Of a DNA stretch of 36,117 bases, positions 31,816-36,117 are shown piece by piece. The stretch spans positions 1 to 36,117 of the forward strand of contig JANWLE010000061.1 of assembly GCA_025451035.1 (NCBI GenBank). Reading direction: 5' to 3'. The stretch comes from Solirubrobacteraceae bacterium (GTDB lineage Bacteria; Actinomycetota; Thermoleophilia; Solirubrobacterales; Solirubrobacteraceae). A program made the position numbers and the translations under genes. The notes under the pieces are model-generated. The model worked only from the letters and a program-made list of their open reading frames with translations, did no database searches and was not told where the DNA came from. Numbering within the stretch: position 1 is the stretch's first letter; every line of letters starts with the position of its first letter.

Positions 31816-32693
31816 GCAGTGTTTCGGCGACCCCCGGCGCGGTGGCACCCACAGCAGAAAGGACTGGCCGACGGCCGCCGACGGCGCGCATTTACGGCTG
31901 GGAGCTGCGCAAGCTCGTCTCGCAGAAGCGCACATATCTGGGCCTCGGCCTGGGGATGCTGCTGCCGCTTATCTTCGTCGTCAGCCAGATCATCCGGGGC
32001 CATCCCCCGCGCCACGCTGACAGCATCTTCGCGAGCGAGATCTTCCAGTCCGGCCTCGCCACGCCTGTGCTCATGCTCACGTTCTTGGCAGCCGTGTTCC
32101 TGCCGCTAATCGCTGCCCTCGTGGCCGGCGACATCGTTGCCAACGAGGACGGCAACGGGACGCTCAAGACGATCCTCACCCGCTCGGTGGATCGCGGACA
32201 GGTGTTCGCGGCCAAGACGCTCGCCGCGATCACCTACGCCACCGTTGCGATCTTCCTGTCCGCGGCCACGGCTACGGCCGCAGGCGTGGCCGCCTGGGGC
32301 TTTCACAGCGTGCGGACGCTCTCGGACACAGTGGTCTCCGCACCGAAGGCGCTGCTCCTCGTCTTTGCCGCCAACGCCGTTTTTCTCATCCCGTTGATAG
32401 CCGTCGTCTGCATCGGTGTTCTGCTCTCCACGGTCACACGCAACAGCGCCGCCTCCATCGTCGGCACGATGGGAGTCACGCTCATCCTCGCGATCGTCTC
32501 TCAGATTCCCGGGCTGGAAGGACTTCACCCCTACCTTTTGACCCAGCAGTACTTCGCCTGGCAGGGCCTGCTGCGCACACCGACGGACTGGTCTCCGATC
32601 CTGCACTCGCTTTGGGTGTGTGCGCTGTACACGGTTCCAGCGCTCATAGCTGGATACCTCTTCTTTCTGCGCCGCGATGTAGCAGGCGGGTAA
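31812..32693 (+). CDS. ABC-2 type permease
   Basis: A 293-residue membrane protein with about six helices. They lie around residues 40-58 (YLGLGLGMLLPLIFVVSQI), 80-105 (TPVLMLTFLAAVFLPLIAAL), 138-165, 185-210, 218-238 (AASIVGTMGVTLILAIVSQI) and 265-285. The cytosolic N-terminus and 'GDIVANEDGNGTLKTILTRS' are typical of ABC-2 permeases, where this stretch forms the coupling region ahead of 'RGQVFAAKTLAAITYA'. The ATG overlaps the ATPase stop, so the two are made in fixed ratio. Transport direction is likely outward by family. The substrate is unknown. Confidence 0.93.
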   Translation: MSSVSATPGAVAPTAERTGRRPPTARIYGWELRKLVSQKRTYLGLGLGMLLPLIFVVSQIIRGHPPRHADSIFASEIFQSGLATPVLMLTFLAAVFLPLIAALVAGDIVANEDGNGTLKTILTRSVDRGQVFAAKTLAAITYATVAIFLSAATATAAGVAAWGFHSVRTLSDTVVSAPKALLLVFAANAVFLIPLIAVVCIGVLLSTVTRNSAASIVGTMGVTLILAIVSQIPGLEGLHPYLLTQQYFAWQGLLRTPTDWSPILHSLWVCALYTVPALIAGYLFFLRRDVAGG

Positions 32694-32827
32694 GCCGCAG
32701 CGGAGCGCGTGCTGCTGTAGGGCAACGAAGCGAATCTATGCGCGAAAGGACGCAGCGCGGTGGCCCCTCGTCTACCCTGAGTTCGCGTAGGCACAGCGCC
32801 GGCGTACTGTGCCAAGCTTACGGCGCT

Positions 32828-33606
32828 GTGAAACTGGTTCGCCGTGTTTCCGTGATAGTGACCGCCGTACTGGCGCTACCAGTAGCCTCGGCTGTCGCCC
32901 GCGTCGCGCCGCGCGATGCTGCCATCACTCACGCTTATCTACAACTCGAGATCGCTGAGCAACACGCTATCCGGGGCGCTTACTCGGCGACTCTCAAGGC
33001 TTTGGGAAAGCTCGCTGCTGAAGCGAGGGCTGGATGCCCAGGCATCCTTGCTGGTGCGCCGCTGCGTAAAGAAGACGCGCAGGCCAACCAGTCCGCACGA
33101 GACATCAGCGAGGAGCTGTTCAGCGTTGTCTTGGGCACCGGTGAACGCGTCGAGCACCCCTTGCTCGCACGCTTCGCTCGCAAAGTGAAGCGCCTGCGGT
33201 GGAGTAGCCCAAGGCTGACCCGGCTAGTGCATTCCTATGCAATCGAACAAGCCGAGCATCTGGTGTCGCCCCTGCAAACCTATGCGCCGATCTGAAGGCG
33301 TGGGTAGCGAGCGGCTACACAACGGTATCCAAAGGCACCGAGCGCTTTCTACATCGACTCGACGTCATATCGTCGATAACGCTGATCGAATCCGAACCAG
33401 GCGATCCATCCACATTCAACGTGGACGAGATCATCGCCCACAGACTCAAGCCATACGAGGGCCACGCCGACAGGATGCTCGCCCGGAGACTACGTCAGCC
33501 CAAAACAAAGATCACCAACCACGCATTCAAGACCTTCCTCGAGGCCGCCGGCAAGGTATACGCAGCCCTCCAAACACCAGCACCCACCTCGGCGTACAGC
33601 GGATGA
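32828..33606 (+). pseudogene. Secreted all-helical protein gene with a one-base frameshift
   Basis: A GTG at 32828 opens a protein with a signal peptide ('LVRRVSVIVTAVLALPVAS', then AVARVAP) and a helical body ('HAYLQLEIAEQHAIRGAYSA' and onwards). The frame stops at 33295. From about 33273 another frame continues the same pattern as 'CADLKAWVASGYTTVSKGTE', then VDEIIAHRLKPYEGHADRML, and stops at 33606. Adding one C to the CCCC run at 33269-33272 would join both into one frame of about 259 codons reading LVSPPANLCADLKAW. Either the gene is broken or there is a sequencing error in the C run. I do not know the family, though CADLKAWVASGY looks like a conserved core. Confidence 0.7.
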
Positions 33607-33674
33607 ACAGATACCTCACGGTACACGCCAGATGCGTTATCTATCGGCTTGGAAGTGCAGGGATCTGAGCCAAG

Positions 33675-33860
33675 ATGAGCCATCTACCGGGATATACGTG
33701 GCGTGCTATGACTGGCCTTGGCCTGCTCGGCCTTTTCGGCTCGGTTGTAGTTATCTACGGCGATAACTGGGATCGAATGCCGCTTTGGCTCGTAATCGCG
33801 ACGCTACTCATAGCCTGGGTGGGCCTTGTGGGTCAGTTCCTCACCGGACGCCGTCGCTGA
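33675..33860 (+). CDS. Small two-helix membrane protein
   Basis: A 61-residue protein with two hydrophobic helices (TGLGLLGLFGSVVVIYG and PLWLVIATLLIAWVGLVGQF) joined by a polar loop (DNWDRM), ending in the basic tail TGRRR. By the positive-inside rule the tail is cytosolic. There is no clear ribosome binding site and no recognised family. The amphipathic order of segments supports a real gene. Confidence 0.55.
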   Translation: MSHLPGYTWRAMTGLGLLGLFGSVVVIYGDNWDRMPLWLVIATLLIAWVGLVGQFLTGRRR

Positions 33861-34041
33861 TATTAAGAGCCAGCGCGCACCAGTTGCGCAGCGCGGTCAA
33901 ACGATCGCCATGGGTGAGCGAAAGTCACATACTCGCCTAGTCAGGTTCCCTATAGCACGGGTCGTCGACCATGAGTTTAGGTTCGAGTCGATAGTCCAGC
34001 CCAGTAGTACGCCAAGTGCCGATTGTGCTTACAAAGTCAGT

Positions 34042-34665
34042 ATGGTCCGGATGGTGCGCCGGGTGGGCTCAATTGTGGCAGTGCTCGCCGCCGGTCTCGT
34101 CGCCGGCTGCGGCGGCAATAACGTGACTGTCGCTGGCAAGCCCGCGGATGCGCCTCACGAGCCCTCGGCTGGGAGTGTGTATCGGGTCCCATCAGGCTCG
34201 ATGGAACCAACACTCCGTGTGGGTGCTCGTGTGGTGATCTCCTCGGGTACGCCGCAGCTGGGCGACATCGTCGTCTTCAATCCACCTGAAGGTGCCGAAC
34301 TGGAGATATGCGGACCAAGGGGGCACATGGTCACACCCGGCGGCCCCGCATGTGCGCATCCTGGGCCTACTCGGTCAACGGTCAAGTTCATCAAGCGCAT
34401 CGTCGCCGGCCCAGGCGACACGCTCTACATCTCCGAAGGCCACATCTACCGCAACGACAAGCGGGAGAGCGACCCCTACATCCGTCCCTGCGGCTCGCAG
34501 CAGCCGACCTGCAACTTCCGGGTCCCGATCAAGATCCCGTCAGGGCACTGGTTCTTGATAGGCGACAACCGCGGCGAATCAGACGACAGCCGATTCTGGG
34601 GACCAGTACCCACCGACTGGATCACAGGGATCGTGCGATTGAACACGCCAGCAGGCTCGCGTTGA
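34042..34665 (+). CDS. Signal peptidase I-like (S26) protein with a lipoprotein signal
   Basis: A 207-residue protein from ATG 34042. The S26 boxes are present: Ser53 in YRVPSGSMEPTLRVGARV, 'QLGDIVVFNPPEG', Lys118 in KFIKRIVAGPGDTLYISEG and the final box GDNRGESDDSRFWGPVP. Both members of the Ser-Lys dyad are therefore in place. Instead of the usual membrane anchor it starts with 'VGSIVAVLAAGLVAGC', a signal with the lipobox VAGC at Cys23. This predicts a lipid-anchored enzyme. The insert with 'CGPRGHMVTPGGPACAHPGP' and 'PCGSQQPTC' has four Cys, probably two disulfides outside the cell. The longer open frame to 33826 has no coding look. It may be a specialised leader peptidase. Confidence 0.85.
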   Translation: MVRMVRRVGSIVAVLAAGLVAGCGGNNVTVAGKPADAPHEPSAGSVYRVPSGSMEPTLRVGARVVISSGTPQLGDIVVFNPPEGAELEICGPRGHMVTPGGPACAHPGPTRSTVKFIKRIVAGPGDTLYISEGHIYRNDKRESDPYIRPCGSQQPTCNFRVPIKIPSGHWFLIGDNRGESDDSRFWGPVPTDWITGIVRLNTPAGSR

Positions 34666-34675
34666 AGAAGCGCGA

Positions 34676-35110
34676 GACCTGTCGACTGGTCTCTGGCGAT
34701 TGCCGCTCGAAGGGACTGCTCCTCGGCGCCTCGACCGCGAACGCTCCGCTTCGGTGGTCTCCGCTTCCGTGGTAGCGGTCTCGCCCGACCGACGCCAGAT
34801 CGTCATCGAAGCGAGCCCGTCGGGTGCCCGTGCGGGCAACCCGTGCTGCCTGCTCTTCGTCCTGCCGGCAGCCGGGGGACGCACTCGACGGCTCACTCCA
34901 AACGCTGCCCAGCAACCCGCATGGTCGCCGGACGGACAGCTCATCGCGTTCGTGGGCGGCACGGGCGACACGATCGAAACCATTCCGCGCGACGGCGGCG
35001 CTGCCACCAGGCTCGCGCGGTTCCCGGGCACGCAAATCTGCTCCCTCTCCTGGTCGCCCATAGGAAAGCAGGTGGCCTTCACCGCCAGCACCAAGCCACC
35101 CGAAGACTGA
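34676..35110 (+). pseudogene. 5'-truncated TolB/PD40-type beta-propeller remnant
   Basis: The reading frame carries three propeller blades: 'DLSTGLWRLPLEGTAPRRL', then VVAVSPDRRQIVIEAS with 'LFVLPAAGGRTRRLTP', 'AAQQPAWSPDGQLIAFVGG' with 'IETIPRDGGAATRLARF', and 'CSLSWSPIGKQVAFTA', ending KPPED. This is the PD40 pattern of TolB-like or WD40-like periplasmic proteins. The first blade starts 10 bases after the signal peptidase stop. No start codon, signal peptide or earlier blades can precede it, so the 5' part of the gene is missing. A TTG at 34700 could still start a short product. I think it is a decayed remnant left by a deletion or rearrangement. Confidence 0.6.
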
Positions 35111-35253
35111 CTCCGTCATCTGCCTGTGCGCGCTCGGTTCTGCTGAACCTGCTCGCTGCCGCAGCTTTGCGCAACACCCACCCTCCAAACCAGGCGTCAC
35201 CCCCTGGCCGGCCGGGCTGGTCGTGGGTCATAGCGAGGTCAAACCCTCGTTCG

Positions 35254-35274
35254 GCGCGGAGTCGTGATCCGCGC
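35254..35274. terminator. Hairpin between convergent genes
   Basis: GCGCGGA (35254-35260) and TCCGCGC (35268-35274) form a 7-bp stem with a 7-base loop. It sits in the 221-base gap between the rightward TolB remnant and the leftward PH-like gene. No T-run. The rest of this gap shows nothing else. Confidence 0.3.
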
Positions 35275-35331
35275 GAGGAAGAGCTCCGCGCACGACCCGA
35301 GCCTTGCAGAGTCGTAGCGCTGATGCGCTCG

Positions 35332-35844
35332 CTAGGCGCAGAAGACGCGGGTGGTCGACTGACCCAGGCGCTGGCCTCGCGAGGCGACGAGATGACTGTC
35401 GAGCAATGTCAGGATGTCGCGTGTGTGACCGCCGTCCCACGACATCTTTCGGCCCTGCATCATCGGGGTGCGGATCAGCTTCCCTGACCGCAGCTCCACT
35501 TGGATCGACGCATAAGGGCCCCACGGTTGGGCACGGAAGGCGACTACGTCCGTCCACGGGATCGTCCTCCGCACGGATGAGCCGCTGACCTCGACCCCGA
35601 ACTCTGAGATACCGACACCGAAGCGACGCACCAGCCGCCCAGTGACGACAATCACGGCTACCGCCAGAACCCCGCAGAGGAATCGCGCCATGGTTGGGAT
35701 CGGTGACGCAATCGCCTTGATCAGCACTAGGACCAGAGGCGACATGCCGACGGCGATGACTCCACTCCCGAGGCGATCTCGGTAGAAGACGTGCGGCATG
35801 TCGTGCTGGGTCTCGTCAGCGGCTGCGGCGGGTTGGGCGATCAT
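35332..35844 (-). CDS. Membrane protein with PH-like domain
   Basis: A 170-residue protein from ATG 35844, with two membrane helices (about 28-45, GVIAVGMSPLVLVLIKAI, and 52-68, RFLCGVLAVAVIVVTG). They are followed by a cytosolic beta domain: 'RRFGVGISEFGVEVSGSSV', 'RRTIPWTDVVAFRAQPWG', 'YASIQVELRSGKLIRTPMM' and 'THRDILTLLDSHL'-like end with HTRDILTLL. The 'I.W.dV..f' and '..l.sG..i.tp' pattern matches small bacterial PH domains. An open frame to 35874 adds 10 residues. The role is unknown. It is transcribed in the same direction as rnpB, downstream of the RNase P RNA terminator. Confidence 0.78.
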   Translation of the reverse strand: MIAQPAAAADETQHDMPHVFYRDRLGSGVIAVGMSPLVLVLIKAIASPIPTMARFLCGVLAVAVIVVTGRLVRRFGVGISEFGVEVSGSSVRRTIPWTDVVAFRAQPWGPYASIQVELRSGKLIRTPMMQGRKMSWDGGHTRDILTLLDSHLVASRGQRLGQSTTRVFCA

Positions 35845-36007
35845 GCGGTCACATCGGCCCGCACACGACCACACTTGATCGATAACAGTGCCCGTGGTCG
35901 GCTCTACGACAACCGGTCAGCACACAGTTGCCTTCGACTTGTGGTTAGCGTCATCTCCGCCACAGTGGACTCCCACCCCCGAGCGACGTTGCATGCCCCG
36001 CGTACTA

Positions 36008-36035
36008 GGAAAGCCCCGCCGGAGCGGGGCTTTCC
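36008..36035 (-). terminator. Intrinsic terminator of rnpB
   Basis: A 12-bp perfect stem (36008-36019 with 36024-36035) with the tetraloop positions 36020-36023. It begins just past the mature 3' end of RNase P RNA on the minus strand. The stem carries AAAGCCCCGC and its complement. It is the strongest hairpin in the window and is placed as expected. Confidence 0.85.
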
Positions 36036-36040
36036 CTTAG

Positions 36041-36117
36041 CAGATCGATAAGCGGGATTCTGTCGTGGACAGCCATCCATCTGAGCGGCCTACCTGGACC
36101 TCGGCGGGCAGCCTACA
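36041..36117 (-). ncRNA. rnpB: RNase P RNA (3' portion; gene continues beyond the right edge)
   Basis: Read on the minus strand, this stretch matches the conserved 3' end of bacterial RNase P RNA. It shows GTAGGCTGCC, then CTCAGATGGATGGCTGTCC, ACGACAGAATCC and GCTTATCG, corresponding in order to the E. coli 3' region (GGTAGGCTGC, CTAGATGAATGACTGTCC, ACGACAGAACCC, GGCTTATCG). RNase P RNA is the catalytic RNA that trims tRNA 5' ends. Only the last about 77 bases are inside the window. The exact 3' end is estimated. A strong terminator follows directly. Confidence 0.92.

Noticed and set aside
33826-34041. Longer start for the signal peptidase-like gene
   Set aside because: The added residues overlap the small membrane protein and look non-coding; the signal peptide starts at 34042.
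35221-35290. tRNA-like arm near GAGGTCAAACCCTC
   Set aside because: No TTCGA in the loop, and no acceptor, D or anticodon arms can be drawn around it.
1-36117. CRISPR arrays, insertion sequences, phage or toxin-antitoxin genes
   Set aside because: I looked for short regular repeats, transposase motifs and inverted ends and saw none.

Overview
The window is about 36 kb of high-GC DNA with GTG and TTG starts and short gaps. Its gene types are a GTP-dependent PEP carboxykinase, an F420-type Ddn-like protein, lipobox lipoproteins, two-helix cytochrome c, DHA2-type exporter and ASST_2-type arylsulfotransferases. This suggests a high-GC actinobacterium, most plausibly of the Thermoleophilia/Solirubrobacterales type. 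That placement is inference from gene content; no rRNA is present. The right edge holds the 3' end of RNase P RNA. I saw no tRNA, rRNA, CRISPR array, insertion sequence or phage gene.

Left part (1-8640), central carbon metabolism. PEP carboxykinase and a MaoC-type hydratase read leftwards. They are divergent from a malyl-CoA/beta-methylmalyl-CoA lyase closely resembling the Chloroflexus enzyme. Next comes an ArsR repressor with a near-perfect palindromic operator across its own -10 box and start codon, followed by SRPBCC and YCII proteins. A tightly coupled set then follows: succinyl-CoA-synthetase-like beta and alpha subunits and a small single-cluster ferredoxin. Together these could form and cleave dicarboxylyl-CoA esters and feed PEP synthesis (inference).

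Centre-left (8718-16892), the most unusual region. It holds a type III polyketide synthase, a divergent PAPS-type sulfotransferase, a secreted arylsulfotransferase (ASST), two small lipoproteins and a 1010-residue protein. The last fuses a 14-helix DHA2 exporter, one extra membrane helix and a complete ASST-like propeller. I propose a pathway in which a phenolic polyketide is made, exported and sulfated or desulfated outside the membrane. This is a hypothesis from gene content.

Centre-right (16953-26812) holds lipid and peptide metabolism: SCP2 and acyl-CoA dehydrogenase (leftward), and an acyl-CoA synthetase preceded by a previously hidden 54-codon ORF with ATGA coupling. RidA follows, then two tandem secreted TAP-like peptidases sharing a 105-bp identical tract around the catalytic serine (gene conversion), and a DUF255/YyaL-like protein.

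Right part (26833-36117) holds an LppX-like lipoprotein, type I glutamine synthetase, membrane-anchored cytochrome c, and a three-gene operon (LolA-like protein, ABC ATPase, ABC-2 permease). Beyond it the sequence looks degraded: a secreted-protein gene with a one-base frameshift, a small membrane protein, a signal peptidase I-like lipoprotein, a 5'-truncated TolB-like propeller remnant and a PH-domain-like membrane protein. The last feature is the end of rnpB with its terminator.
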